Shown: positions 8,227-16,725, numbered from the stretch's first letter. The stretch: DNA of 64,000 nucleotides from Gammaproteobacteria bacterium (GCA_040183005.1 JAMPIW010000007.1:124001-188000), one strand, 5' to 3'. The notes: generated by a model from the letters alone, not told the origin. Program-made: numbers and translations.

Positions 8227-8760
8227 ATGAACAGATTAACTAACCATTGGTTCATGCTGACGGTGGTGGGCAAGGATCGCCCCGGCATTGTGGCGCGCGT
8301 GACGGCTGCGCTCTACGAAGGCGGCTGCAACCTCGGCGAGGCCTCCATGACGCGCCTGGGCGGCAATTTTACGGTCATGCTCATGGTGCAGCATGACGGC
8401 GATACCGCATCGCTGACACGGCTCGTGGCCACGGTGACCGAGTCGCTGGGCCTGAAACTTCATGTCGATAAAATCGCGGGGGACTTGTACCATCACCAGG
8501 AACCCGATGTGCGCATCGCAGTCTTCGGTGCTGATCGCGCCGGTATTGTGGCGCAAGTGACCGGGGTGCTGGCCGAGGCGGGCCTGGATATCCTTGATCT
8601 GCAATCCAATGTGGCGGGCAGCGTGGACAAGCCTATCTATATCATGCAGATCGAAGGCCGCGCCCTGGAGGGTATCCCGGCGCTGGAGTCAGCGGTGGCG
8701 GTGCTGGATGGCAAAGGCATACAGGTGCACCTCGAACCTATCGATATCATGATCGGCTAG
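8227..8760 (+). CDS. GcvR-like protein with two ACT domains
   Basis: The 177-residue protein is two ACT domains in tandem. The first (about 8-80) starts MLTVVGKDRPGIVARVTAAL and the second (about 92-170) starts RIAVFGADRAGIVAQVTGVL; both carry the DRxGIV amino-acid-binding turn. This layout matches the GcvR family, which in E. coli antagonises GcvA to control the glycine cleavage system. No gcvA or gcv genes are visible here, so the regulatory target is unknown. The def gene follows after 4 bp and is probably co-transcribed. Confidence 0.8.
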   Translation: MNRLTNHWFMLTVVGKDRPGIVARVTAALYEGGCNLGEASMTRLGGNFTVMLMVQHDGDTASLTRLVATVTESLGLKLHVDKIAGDLYHHQEPDVRIAVFGADRAGIVAQVTGVLAEAGLDILDLQSNVAGSVDKPIYIMQIEGRALEGIPALESAVAVLDGKGIQVHLEPIDIMIG

Positions 8761-8764
8761 TGCT

Positions 8765-9271
8765 ATGGCGGTACTGGAAATTCTCACCTATCCCGACGTG
8801 CGTCTGGAACGGATCGCACAGCCGGTTGAACGCTTCGATGACGCGCTGCGGGCGTTTATCGTCGATCTGGAGGAGACCATGCGCGCCGGTCCTGGCGGCG
8901 TGGGTATCGCTGCCCCGCAGGTCGGGCGTGCCGAGCGCATCGTCATCGTTGATGTCTCCAGCAAACCCAAGATCAAACATCACGGGCGGCTGGTATTGGT
9001 CAACCCCGAAATCACTCACTGGGAGGGCTTCGTGGTGGGGCGCGAGGGCTGCATGTCCGTGCCGGATTACACCGGCAACGTGATTCGCGCCGAACGCATC
9101 ACTCTGGAGGCTTTTGATGAGCTCGGCTCAGCGCTGCATTATGAATTTGAAGGGTACGAGGCGCGCGCGGTGCAGCACGAGATAGATCACCTCGACGGCT
9201 TGTTGTTTCTGGATCGTCTGGTCAGCCGCAGAAATGATTTGTTTCGCAGAAAGGTATATCAGAAAGCGTAG
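8765..9271 (+). CDS. def: peptide deformylase
   Basis: Def removes the formyl group from the initiator Met of new proteins. The 168-residue product has all three family motifs: GVGIAAPQVG (motif I), EGCMSVP (motif II, with the metal-binding Cys) and QHEIDHLDG (motif III, the HExxH metal site). The length is normal. Motif II reads EGCMSVP where EGCLSVP is commonest, a conservative change. It starts 4 bp after the GcvR-like stop, and radA follows after 18 bp. The usual fmt neighbour is absent, so this is probably not the classic def-fmt locus and a second def may exist elsewhere. Confidence 0.95.
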   Translation: MAVLEILTYPDVRLERIAQPVERFDDALRAFIVDLEETMRAGPGGVGIAAPQVGRAERIVIVDVSSKPKIKHHGRLVLVNPEITHWEGFVVGREGCMSVPDYTGNVIRAERITLEAFDELGSALHYEFEGYEARAVQHEIDHLDGLLFLDRLVSRRNDLFRRKVYQKA

Positions 9272-9289
9272 GGTACGTTTCACCAAGCG

Positions 9290-10663
9290 ATGGCCAAAGA
9301 TAAAACCCTCTACACCTGCTCCGAATGCGGCGCCCAAGCCCCCAAGTGGGCGGGGCGCTGTGCGGATTGTGGCGGTTGGAATACCCTGGTGGAGACTATC
9401 GCCCCTGCCGCGGATGGTGCGCGTCGCAACCCGCGTTTCAATGGCTATGCGGGCGAATCCGCAGCGCAGTCCATTGCGATGGTCGAGAGCAGTGTGGAAC
9501 AGCGTTTCCCCAGCGGTTTTACCGAGCTTGACAGGGTGCTGGGCGGTGGGGTGGTGCAGGGCTCGGTGATATTGATCGGCGGCGATCCCGGCATCGGCAA
9601 ATCCACCCTGCTGTTGCAGGCCATGGTATCGCTGGCGGGTTCGCTCACCACCTTGTATGTGACCGGCGAAGAATCGTTGCAGCAGGTGAGTCTGCGCGCG
9701 CGGCGGTTAGGTCTGGTGAGCGATAAACTGGCCGACCGGTTGCGCCTGCTGACCGAGACACAGGTGGAGCGCATCATCGCTGTGGCGCAGCAGGAGCGCC
9801 CGCAGGTGATCGTGGTCGACTCCATCCAGACCATCTATACCGAGATGCTGCAATCGGCCCCCGGCGGGGTGGCGCAGGTGCGCGAGAGTGCGGCGCAACT
9901 GGTGCGCTTCGCCAAGCAGACCGGCACCGCGTTGTTTTTGGTGGGGCATGTGACCAAGGAGGGCAGCCTGGCCGGCCCGCGCGTGCTGGAACATATGGTC
10001 GACACCGTACTGTATTTCGAGGGCGACACCGGCAGCCAGTTCCGTGTGATCCGTGCCATCAAAAACCGTTTCGGCGCGGTCAATGAGCTGGGCGTATTTG
10101 CCATGACGGAAAAGGGGTTGCGTGAGGTGACCAATCCTTCCGCGATCTTCCTGTCACGCCATGAGGAAGAGGTGCCGGGCAGTGTCATTATGGTAACGCG
10201 CGAAGGCACGCGGCCACTGCTGGTGGAGGTGCAGGCGCTGGTGGCGGAGAGCCATTCGCCCAATCCACGGCGCGTCACCGTCGGGCTGGATCAAAACCGT
10301 CTGGCCATGTTGCTCGCCGTGCTGCACCGCCACGGCGGCATCGCCATGTACGATCAGGATGTGTTCGTCAACGTGGTGGGCGGTGTGCGCGTCACCGAAA
10401 CCGCCGCCGATTTGCCGCTACTGCTCGCGGCACTCTCCAGCCTGCGCAACCGCCCGCTGCCGTCCGATCTGGTAGTGTTCGGCGAGGTCGGGCTGGCGGG
10501 CGAGATCCGCCCGGTGCAAAGCGGCCCGGACCGTCTGCGCGAGGCCGCCAAGCACGGCTTCAAGCGCGCTATCGTGCCCAAGGCCAACGTCCCCAAACAG
10601 GCTATCAAGGATTTCGATGTGATTGGGGTGCAGCGGCTGGCCGAGGCGATTGATAACCTGTAG
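9290..10663 (+). CDS. radA: DNA repair protein RadA (Sms)
   Basis: RadA is a RecA-related, DnaB-type hexameric motor that aids branch migration and processing of recombination intermediates. The 457-residue product has an N-terminal C4 zinc finger (CSECGAQAPKWAGRCADCGGW), a Walker A motif GGDPGIGKSTLL, the RadA-specific KNRFG motif, and a C-terminal Lon-protease-like domain. The length is typical. It follows def on the same strand and ends just before an insertion sequence on the opposite strand. Confidence 0.96.
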   Translation: MAKDKTLYTCSECGAQAPKWAGRCADCGGWNTLVETIAPAADGARRNPRFNGYAGESAAQSIAMVESSVEQRFPSGFTELDRVLGGGVVQGSVILIGGDPGIGKSTLLLQAMVSLAGSLTTLYVTGEESLQQVSLRARRLGLVSDKLADRLRLLTETQVERIIAVAQQERPQVIVVDSIQTIYTEMLQSAPGGVAQVRESAAQLVRFAKQTGTALFLVGHVTKEGSLAGPRVLEHMVDTVLYFEGDTGSQFRVIRAIKNRFGAVNELGVFAMTEKGLREVTNPSAIFLSRHEEEVPGSVIMVTREGTRPLLVEVQALVAESHSPNPRRVTVGLDQNRLAMLLAVLHRHGGIAMYDQDVFVNVVGGVRVTETAADLPLLLAALSSLRNRPLPSDLVVFGEVGLAGEIRPVQSGPDRLREAAKHGFKRAIVPKANVPKQAIKDFDVIGVQRLAEAIDNL

Positions 10664-10695
10664 GGATTGCACCAGATAGTATTTTCCAATCCAGA

Positions 10696-12061
10696 CATGA
10701 GCCTGAGCGAGGGCATGGGTGAGATATTGCTCAGGCGGCGCGATGTTGGGTTTTGTTAATCAATTGAAAGAGCGTTGTCCGTGCCTCGTTGAGGCGTTGG
10801 GCGGCCTCATTATCGCTGCATTCCGTGGCCATTGCATCCGGTTTTTCCAGAGTGATTCCCGGGACGAGATGCTCTTCCACCTTCGGTAGGGAGCGCAGTT
10901 TCTCATAGGGTGTCATCATATCCTGATAACGGTAGCGCTTGCGTATCCGTCCCTTCTTGTCCGTGTACTCTGTTGGAAAGTGACAGGGACGGTGGAAGTT
11001 CAGGTAAGGCGACAGCACCTCGATGGTGAACTCATTCACCCGGCTGGCGAAGTGCTGCGGGATATGGCTGTAACCCAGGTGCTTGCGTACCGTCGACGCA
11101 TTCTTGCTTTCTGCCAGCGCATTGTCGTTGGTCTGGCGCGAGCGTGATTTGGTCTGCTCGATGCGCAGCTTCTCCAGCAGTTCTGCTACCTTGTGATTGA
11201 TGTACTCCGATCCGTTATCGCTGTGAAACCCGCGAATTATAAAGGGAAACGCTGCCATCATGGCTGCCAGCACCGGCAGCAGGAATGCCTCGCTAATTTT
11301 CTCCACGGCACAGATCGCCTGACACTGGGTGACCTCATCCACCGCATTGATCAGATACACCCCTTTGATCCCGTCCAGGTCGCCCTGATGCACACTGTCG
11401 ACGCGTAGGTATCCGGGGGCACCGCCAGGCGCGGGCTTGCGCCGCTCGCCAATGTTGATCCTGGTCGGGCGGGTCTTGTCGAACGACCCGCGCACCGATT
11501 GATAGGTTTTATGCTGGCGCAGATTGTACAGGTGGCCGTTGGAAATGCCCGCCAGGCGCGTGTAACGGGCATCCCCATGCACCTTGCACGCCCGCTCACA
11601 CAGCTTGCGGGTGGTAGTGCCGGCGAGGGTGCCATGCAGGGCATCCATCTGCGCCAACAGGCGGATGTCTTCTGCCGTATAGCGCCGCACAAACGGCACG
11701 GTCGGCGCACGGCGCCGGTCCTGGATGTTCCCGCCGTCGGTGAACTGCGTAATGCAGCGCGCCACCTGGGCACGGGAAAACCCCGTCACCTTGCGCAGGT
11801 ACTGCCGCAGCAGGCCTTTGTCGGCACGCTTGCAGCGCGTGTAACCAAACAGCCGGAGCGTGTCGGCCATCCAGCTGTAGGCTTTATTGCGATCCGTCAA
11901 TGTAAACGAAATGGACTCGTTGCCCGACACAAAGGCGCGTACCTGTGTCAGCGTTTGTAATCCTTGGGTATGCAATGTCACGATCATGCCTCCATGATCC
12001 CAACTTTTGCCCCGCCAGGCTCATCTCACGGTGGAAATACACCCCTTCGTTCAGGCTCATG
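10696..12061 (-). mobile_element. insertion sequence with DDE transposase
   Basis: A 1.37-kb element lies between radA and gshA and contains one transposase gene on the minus strand. The ends carry imperfect 18-bp terminal inverted repeats: CATGAGCCTGAGCGAGGG at 10696-10713 and the complement of CATGAGCCTGAACGAAGG at 12044-12061 (16 of 18 match). Similarity continues inward (GTGAGAT and GTTGGG blocks), so the true ends could extend a few bases either way, perhaps to a CCAAT on each side. No clear target-site duplication is visible. The IS family was not assigned. Confidence 0.75.
10731..11987 (-). CDS. IS transposase with rve/integrase-core DDE domain
   Basis: The 418-residue protein has an N-terminal helix-turn-helix region (about 45-80, GLLRQYLRKVTGFSRAQV) and an integrase-core catalytic domain. 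The DDE residues are visible as D197 (RVDSVHQGD), D257 (FHSDNGSEY) and E293 (NALAESKNAS), giving the DD(35)E spacing. The reading frame is intact, so it may be active. This resembles IS481- or IS3-type catalytic cores, but the family is not certain. The stop codon lies inside the left inverted-repeat region, which is common in compact IS elements. Confidence 0.88.
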   Translation of the reverse strand: MIVTLHTQGLQTLTQVRAFVSGNESISFTLTDRNKAYSWMADTLRLFGYTRCKRADKGLLRQYLRKVTGFSRAQVARCITQFTDGGNIQDRRRAPTVPFVRRYTAEDIRLLAQMDALHGTLAGTTTRKLCERACKVHGDARYTRLAGISNGHLYNLRQHKTYQSVRGSFDKTRPTRINIGERRKPAPGGAPGYLRVDSVHQGDLDGIKGVYLINAVDEVTQCQAICAVEKISEAFLLPVLAAMMAAFPFIIRGFHSDNGSEYINHKVAELLEKLRIEQTKSRSRQTNDNALAESKNASTVRKHLGYSHIPQHFASRVNEFTIEVLSPYLNFHRPCHFPTEYTDKKGRIRKRYRYQDMMTPYEKLRSLPKVEEHLVPGITLEKPDAMATECSDNEAAQRLNEARTTLFQLINKTQHRAA

Positions 12062-12149
12062 TGTCATTGGACAAGGCTCAGATTCGACCTGAGTCCGGCA
12101 GACTGGTAGAGTATTAGGCACTTACAAAGCTTAAGGATAACCTGTCAAT

Positions 12150-13448
12150 ATGGGCATTGATCATTCCTCCGGCGTACCTCACCTGACAACGGTGCTGACC
12201 GGCCCTCTCCTCAAGCTTGAGCGCCACCTGCTGGAACGCCAGGCCAGTATCGAGTCGTGGTTGCGTGCCCAGTGGCTGGAAACGCCCGCGCCGTTTTATG
12301 CCTCGGTGGATTTGCGCAACGCCGGGTTCAAGCTGGCACCAGTGGATACCAATCTGTTTTCGGCCGGTTTCAATAACTTGAATCCGGCGTTTATGCCGCT
12401 GTGCATTCAGGCGGTGCAATCCGCCGTGGAGCGCATCTGTCCGCGCGCTAGCAAGCTGCTGTTGATCCCCGAAAGCCATACCCGTAACTTGTTTTATCTT
12501 GAAAGCCTGGCTACTCTGCACGAGATTCTCAGCAAAGCGGGTTTTGAGGTGCGCCTCGGTTCCCTGATCGAGGATCTGACCTCGCCGCTCGATGTGGCAT
12601 TGCCTTCGGGCCGCACGGTGCATCTGGAACCCTTGCTGCGCAAAGGCGATAGAGTGGGTGTTGCAAACTTTTTCCCTTGCATGGTGTTGCTCAACAACGA
12701 TCTGTCGAGTGGCCGTCCCGCCATTCTGGAAGGTCTGGAGCAACCGGTGGTTCCGCCGCTCGATCTTGGCTGGTCCAACCGACTCAAATCCGATCACTTC
12801 AGGCACTACCGGCAGGTGGCTCAGGAATGCGCCGAGTTGATCGACATCGACCCGTGGCTGATTGACCCCTTGTTTCGCCAGTGCGGGGAGATCAACTTCA
12901 TGAAGCGCGAAGGCGAGGAGTGCCTGGCGACTAATGTCGACGCGTTGCTGAAATCCATCCAACGCAAATATAACGAATACGATCTGGATAAAAAACCGTT
13001 TGTGATCGTAAAGGCCGATGCCGGCACTTATGGCATGGGCATCATGACGATACATTCCACCGATGAAATCTATGAGTTGAACCGCAAACAGCGTACCCAT
13101 ATGGCGGCCACCAAGGGTGGGCAGTCCGTAACCCAGGTCATCATTCAGGAAGGTGTCTACACCTTTGAAACGTGGGGCGATGCGCAGGCGGTTGCCGAGC
13201 CCGTGGTCTACATGATCGACCGCTTTGTGGTCGGCGGTTTTTACCGCGTACATACCGCGCGCGGCGTCGATGAAAATCTTAATGCGCCGGGCATGCAGTT
13301 TGAACCACTGGCCTTCGCCGAACCCTGCAACAACCCCGACCCGAACAAATCGCCGGATGCCAATCCCAACCGTTTCTATGCCTATGGCGTGATTGCCCGC
13401 CTCGCATTGCTCGCCGCCGCGCGGGAAATCGCCGGGACGCGCGCATGA
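12150..13448 (+). CDS. gshA: glutamate-cysteine ligase, Acidithiobacillus-type (GshA)
   Basis: This enzyme makes gamma-glutamylcysteine from glutamate and cysteine with ATP, the first step of glutathione synthesis. The 432-residue protein resembles the GshA family first described in Acidithiobacillus (Thiobacillus) ferrooxidans, which is unrelated in sequence to the E. coli enzyme. Recognisable stretches are SVDLRNAGFKLAPVDTNLFSAGFNNL near the start and KADAGTYGMGIMT in the C-terminal half, the latter typical of an ATP-binding fold. The assignment is supported by an ATGA overlap with the glutathione synthetase gene, so both steps form one translationally coupled unit. Confidence 0.9.
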   Translation: MGIDHSSGVPHLTTVLTGPLLKLERHLLERQASIESWLRAQWLETPAPFYASVDLRNAGFKLAPVDTNLFSAGFNNLNPAFMPLCIQAVQSAVERICPRASKLLLIPESHTRNLFYLESLATLHEILSKAGFEVRLGSLIEDLTSPLDVALPSGRTVHLEPLLRKGDRVGVANFFPCMVLLNNDLSSGRPAILEGLEQPVVPPLDLGWSNRLKSDHFRHYRQVAQECAELIDIDPWLIDPLFRQCGEINFMKREGEECLATNVDALLKSIQRKYNEYDLDKKPFVIVKADAGTYGMGIMTIHSTDEIYELNRKQRTHMAATKGGQSVTQVIIQEGVYTFETWGDAQAVAEPVVYMIDRFVVGGFYRVHTARGVDENLNAPGMQFEPLAFAEPCNNPDPNKSPDANPNRFYAYGVIARLALLAAAREIAGTRA

Positions 13449-14407
13449 TTAAGCTGGGTGTGGTGATGGATCCCATGGCCTCCATCAATGCCAAAAAAGA
13501 CAGCACGCTGGCGATGTTGCTCGAAGCCCAGTCGCGTGAATGGCAACTTTTCTACATGGAACAGGGCGACCTGTTCCTGCGCGACGGCACGGCCTACGCC
13601 AGGATGCGCGAATTGTCGGTACAGGATGACCTGTACCACTGGTTCGATTGCGCGGATGAGTCCCAGACCAAGCCGCTTGCCGAGCTCGACGTCATCCTGA
13701 TGCGTAAAGATCCACCCTTCGACATGGAGTACATCTATACCACCTACCTGCTGGAAAACGCCGAAGCGGAGGGGGTGCTGGTAGTCAACAAGCCGCAAAG
13801 CCTGCGCGATGTGAATGAAAAAGTCTACACCACCTGGTTTCCCCAGTGCTGCACGCCTACCCTGGTGAGCCGCAATGCCGATCAGCTCCGGGACTTTTTG
13901 TTTGAGCACGGTGACATCATCCTCAAGCCACTGGACGCCATGGGCGGCGCATCGGTGTTCCGTGTGCACGAGGATGATCCAAATATCAACGTCATAATCG
14001 AGACCCTGACGCGTCGTGAAACACGCTTCATCATGGCGCAACGCTACATTCCGCAGATCAGTGCGGGCGACAAACGCATCCTGCTCATAGACGGCAGGCC
14101 CGTGCCCTTCGCCCTGGCGCGCATCGCCGCTCCCGGCGAGACGCGCGCCAATCTCGCTGCCGGAGGGCGCGGCGAAGGCGTCCCGCTGAGTGAGCGTGAT
14201 CTGTGGATATGTGAGCAGGTAGGGCCGATCTTGCGCGAAAAAGGCCTGATGTTCGTCGGTCTGGACGTGATCGGTGACTATCTCACGGAAATCAATGTTA
14301 CCAGTCCCACCTGCATCCGGGAACTCGATGCCATTTACGACCTCAATATCAGCGGCTGGCTGATGGATTGTATTGAGACCCGGCTGGCGGAGCGTAAGCA
14401 TTTATAA
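13445..14407 (+). CDS. gshB: glutathione synthetase
   Basis: GshB adds glycine to gamma-glutamylcysteine to form glutathione. The 320-residue protein is an ATP-grasp enzyme: an N-terminal substrate domain (KLGVVMDPMASINAKKDST), a central ILMRKDPPFDMEYIYTTYLL segment, the ATP-binding KPLDAMGGASVFR loop and a C-terminal NVTSPTCIRELD metal/ATP segment. Length is normal for proteobacterial GshB. The start codon overlaps the gshA stop (ATGA), and apbE follows closely. Confidence 0.96.
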   Translation: MIKLGVVMDPMASINAKKDSTLAMLLEAQSREWQLFYMEQGDLFLRDGTAYARMRELSVQDDLYHWFDCADESQTKPLAELDVILMRKDPPFDMEYIYTTYLLENAEAEGVLVVNKPQSLRDVNEKVYTTWFPQCCTPTLVSRNADQLRDFLFEHGDIILKPLDAMGGASVFRVHEDDPNINVIIETLTRRETRFIMAQRYIPQISAGDKRILLIDGRPVPFALARIAAPGETRANLAAGGRGEGVPLSERDLWICEQVGPILREKGLMFVGLDVIGDYLTEINVTSPTCIRELDAIYDLNISGWLMDCIETRLAERKHL

Positions 14408-14436
14408 CAGCGGTGCGGGTACAGCCTCCAGTTGCC

Positions 14437-15477
14437 ATGTATAAGTTTGGCGGACACATCACAATCATGCTGGTGCTCCTGCTCAGCGCCTGCGCCAAAC
14501 GGGAAGAGCCGCTCTACCAGCAGCAGCTTCTCACTTTCGGCACCCTTGTGGAGATCAGTATCTGGGGCGTGGACAAGAGTCTGGCGCAACAGGCCAGCAG
14601 CCAGGTCGGCGAAGATCTCCAGCAGATGCACAACGACTGGCACGCCTGGCATGACAGCCCTCTTACGCGTATGAATCAGGCTCTTTCGACGGGCGCATCT
14701 GTCACTGTCCCTGTCTCGATATTGCCGCTGGTACAAAAATCCATCACCTTGTCTCGCGCCAGCGAGGGCATGTTCAATCCGGCCATAGGCCGACTGATCA
14801 AGCTGTGGGGCTTTGAGCAGGATGACCTACCCATTGGTCCGCCGCCCGACCCTGCGGCCATTGCGGCCCTGACAAAACAGCACCCCGGCATGGATGACCT
14901 GCTCCTTGACGGGAGCCAGTTGCGCAGTACCAACCCCGCTGTGCAGCTCGATTTCGGCGCCATCGCCAAGGGACACGGCGTGGATCTGGCTATCGCCCGT
15001 TTGCGTGAACTCGGCATCCAAAATGCCATCATCAATGCTGGAGGTAATCTGCGCGCCATCGGCAAACATGGTGACCGTCCCTGGCGCATCGGTATCCGTA
15101 ATCCGCGTGGGGAAGGTGTGCTGGCATCGATTGAGACGCGCGGTGATGAAAGCATTCTCACCTCCGGAGACTACGAGCGCTTTTATGAATACCAGGGCAA
15201 GCGCTATCATCACATCATCGATCCCCGCAGTGGTTACCCCGCAACGGGTGTCATATCCGTAACGGTCATTGCTGATGACGCGGCCACCGCCGATGCCGCA
15301 TCCACGGCATTGTTCGTCGCCGGCCCGCAAAGATGGCGCGAAATAGCGAAAAAACTGGGGATCACGCAGGTGATGTTGATCGACGACAAAGGCCGGATAG
15401 TCGTGACGCCCGCCATGGCGAAGCGCGTACGCTTCGAAGTTGATCCGTCGCCCAAGGTGACAGTGGCTCCGCCATGA
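14437..15477 (+). CDS. apbE: FAD:protein FMN transferase ApbE
   Basis: ApbE covalently attaches FMN from FAD to Thr residues of flavoproteins such as NqrB/NqrC or RnfD/RnfG. The 346-residue lipoprotein has lipobox LSAC about residue 19. The conserved features are LTFGTLVEISIWG, LDFGAIAKGHGVD (the substrate and Mg site region), INAGGNLRAIG and HHIIDPRSGYPA. I chose the ATG at 14437 because it gives a compact lipoprotein signal; a GTG 24 bp upstream is possible. The next gene encodes a NusG domain II protein, a pairing seen around flavin-linked membrane redox systems. No rnf or nqr genes are in the window, so the acceptor is unknown. Confidence 0.93.
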   Translation: MYKFGGHITIMLVLLLSACAKREEPLYQQQLLTFGTLVEISIWGVDKSLAQQASSQVGEDLQQMHNDWHAWHDSPLTRMNQALSTGASVTVPVSILPLVQKSITLSRASEGMFNPAIGRLIKLWGFEQDDLPIGPPPDPAAIAALTKQHPGMDDLLLDGSQLRSTNPAVQLDFGAIAKGHGVDLAIARLRELGIQNAIINAGGNLRAIGKHGDRPWRIGIRNPRGEGVLASIETRGDESILTSGDYERFYEYQGKRYHHIIDPRSGYPATGVISVTVIADDAATADAASTALFVAGPQRWREIAKKLGITQVMLIDDKGRIVVTPAMAKRVRFEVDPSPKVTVAPP

Positions 15478-15836
15478 TGACGCGCGCAGACGGGGTCGTC
15501 GTGGCGCTGGCGTTGGCGCTGCTGCCCTATCTGTATCTCACCTATTGGGGCTCATCCACGCAAGGCGAGGAGGTGCGCATCATGGTGGGCGGCAAAGAAC
15601 AAAGGGTGGTTTCACTGCGCCAGGACCGTCGCTTGGCCATAGAGGGCGAGCTGGGACCCAGCATCATCGACATCCATGACGGCAAGGCACGTTTTACTGC
15701 CTCTCCCTGTCGTGGAAAACAGTGCGTCCATACCGGCTGGCTCGGTCGCGGCGGCGAATCCGCCGCCTGTCTGCCCAATCGCGTCAGCATGGTGGTAGTG
15801 GGGCGCGAGCAGCGCTTTGATAGTGTCGTTTTTTAG
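15474..15836 (+). CDS. NusG domain II-containing membrane-anchored protein
   Basis: This 120-residue protein has one N-terminal hydrophobic segment (about residues 7-24) and a periplasmic NusG_II-like domain. The characteristic end of that domain is visible as SPCRGKQCVHTGWLGRGGES with ACLPNRVSMVV, whose cysteines are conserved in the family. The start overlaps the apbE stop (ATGATGA), so the two are translationally coupled. Proteins of this family often sit beside ApbE and may help in flavin-dependent redox complexes, but the biochemical role is not established. Confidence 0.8.
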   Translation: MMTRADGVVVALALALLPYLYLTYWGSSTQGEEVRIMVGGKEQRVVSLRQDRRLAIEGELGPSIIDIHDGKARFTASPCRGKQCVHTGWLGRGGESAACLPNRVSMVVVGREQRFDSVVF

Positions 15837-15896
15837 GTCTGAAGGTCAGAGGAGGGCGTTGCTGCGATAAATTTGCATAATTCAAACAAAAATACT

Positions 15897-15924
15897 TTGA
15901 ATTTATTTCGATTCCTGGTAGTCT
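15897..15924 (+). promoter_or_regulatory. possible sigma-70 promoter of the cold-shock gene
   Basis: A TTGAAT -35 hexamer (15897-15902) and a TGG-TAGTCT extended -10 (15916-15924) are separated by 16 bp. They would give a 5' leader of about 105 nt before the csp start codon. Long leaders are usual for cold-shock genes, where they act as temperature-sensitive RNA. The call is from consensus matching only. Confidence 0.4.
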
Positions 15925-16038
15925 AACGGCTGTCTGTGGAATTCAAGCACCAAATTGCGGTACTTTAAGTTGGCCCTTTTTTCTTGATTCGATAGATCGG
16001 GCATCCGCCCATAATTACTTTTATTAGGAAAATATTCA

Positions 16039-16245
16039 ATGGCAACAGGTACTGTAAAGTGGTTTAACGACTCTAAAGGTTTTGGCTTTATCACCCCCGA
16101 TGATGGCGGTGAAGACCTTTTCGCGCATTTTTCGGCGATTCAAGGCTCCGGCGGCTTCAAAACGCTGCAGGAAAATCAGCGGGTAACCTTTGATGTAGTA
16201 GCCGGCCCCAAGGGCAAGCAAGCTGCGAACATCCAGCCCGGCTAA
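16039..16245 (+). CDS. cold-shock domain protein (CspA family)
   Basis: The 68-residue single-domain protein binds single-stranded RNA and DNA and acts as an RNA chaperone. Both nucleic-acid-binding motifs are present: KGFGFITPD (RNP-1) and DLFAHFSAI (RNP-2). The length matches CspA-type proteins. AGGA about ten bases upstream serves as ribosome-binding site. A long A/T-rich leader precedes the gene and a strong hairpin terminator follows at 16283-16319, so it is probably a one-gene transcript. Which paralogue it is (CspA, CspC, CspD and so on) cannot be told. Confidence 0.95.
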   Translation: MATGTVKWFNDSKGFGFITPDDGGEDLFAHFSAIQGSGGFKTLQENQRVTFDVVAGPKGKQAANIQPG

Positions 16246-16282
16246 CACGCGGTTAACCGCTAGAAGCTCTGATGTATCAGTA

Positions 16283-16319
16283 ATGCCGTTCACTTGATTC
16301 AGGTGAACGGCATTTTTAT
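16283..16319 (+). terminator. rho-independent terminator of the cold-shock gene
   Basis: The stem ATGCCGTTCAC pairs with GTGAACGGCAT around a TTGATTCAG loop and is followed by a run of T residues. It lies about 40 bp after the csp stop. Confidence 0.88.
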
Positions 16320-16511
16320 TGCGCGAAATTTACTGTGGGCGATGTTTCTCTCTCCCGCATAGAAAATGTGTTTTTTCAGCGTAAAACCTTGCCTGCTCGC
16401 CAAGCCAAATTTCCCGGCGTTCGTAAATTTAGTCTTTTTCTCATTGCTCGGGCCTTGTAACTGGCCGGTTTCAGGGTGACCCTCTATACCTGCGGCAGCT
16501 TTTTTGGTCAT
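16299..16511 (-). CDS. possible small hypothetical protein
   Basis: A 70-codon frame (start MTKKAAAGIEGHPETG, many Lys and Gly residues) lies on the minus strand between the csp terminator and tRNA-Leu. It has no recognisable domain, signal or membrane segment. No good ribosome-binding site was seen close to the start, and the stop falls inside the csp terminator hairpin. The otherwise empty 16246-16591 gap shows nothing else beyond the terminator. It may be a chance frame. Confidence 0.2.
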   Translation of the reverse strand: MTKKAAAGIEGHPETGQLQGPSNEKKTKFTNAGKFGLASRQGFTLKKHIFYAGERNIAHSKFRAIKMPFT

Positions 16512-16591
16512 AAACAGTCTGGAGTAGTTCGATTTCCTGCTTTAATATGTATAATCAGAATTCATGGCCGGTTTTCCGGTGAAGCATCATT

Positions 16592-16676
16592 GCGAAAGTG
16601 GCGAAATTGGTAGACGCACTGGTTTTAGGTACCAGCGGGGCAACCCTTGAGAGTTCGAGTCTCTCCTTTCGCACCA
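16592..16676 (+). tRNA. tRNA-Leu (UAG anticodon)
   Basis: An 85-nt tRNA with acceptor stem GCGAAAG/CTTTCGC, anticodon stem CTGGT/ACCAG with loop TTTAGGT (anticodon TAG), the long variable arm of a leucine tRNA, T-arm GAGTTCGAGTCTC, and an encoded CCA end. Confidence 0.96.
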
Positions 16677-16697
16677 GTTTCTTGGGATGTTGCCGCC

Positions 16698-16725
16698 CTT
16701 TATAAGTAGCGGCGCGCCCCCATTT
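16698..16725 (+). promoter_or_regulatory. possible sigma-32-like promoter before tig
   Basis: CTTTATA (16698-16704) and CCCCATTT (16718-16725) are separated by 13 bp. The -10 matches the heat-shock consensus CCCCATnT fully and the -35 matches 5 of 7 positions of CTTGAAA. It would start transcription about 37 bp before tig. This is a consensus match only. Confidence 0.4.

Noticed and set aside
6883-8288. Minus-strand frames over both 143-bp elements giving similar peptides (shared AEGRIAALK and RFCLALHPLI stretches)
   Set aside because: The similarity comes from the repeated DNA itself; the frames have no ribosome-binding site and overlap real genes.
12114-13253. 379-codon minus-strand frame opposite gshA
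   Set aside because: It is histidine- and glutamine-rich in the way typical of antisense translations of a GC-rich gene, and gshA on the other strand is firmly supported.
13382-14401. 339-codon minus-strand frame opposite gshB
   Set aside because: It is an antisense shadow of gshB with no family motif.
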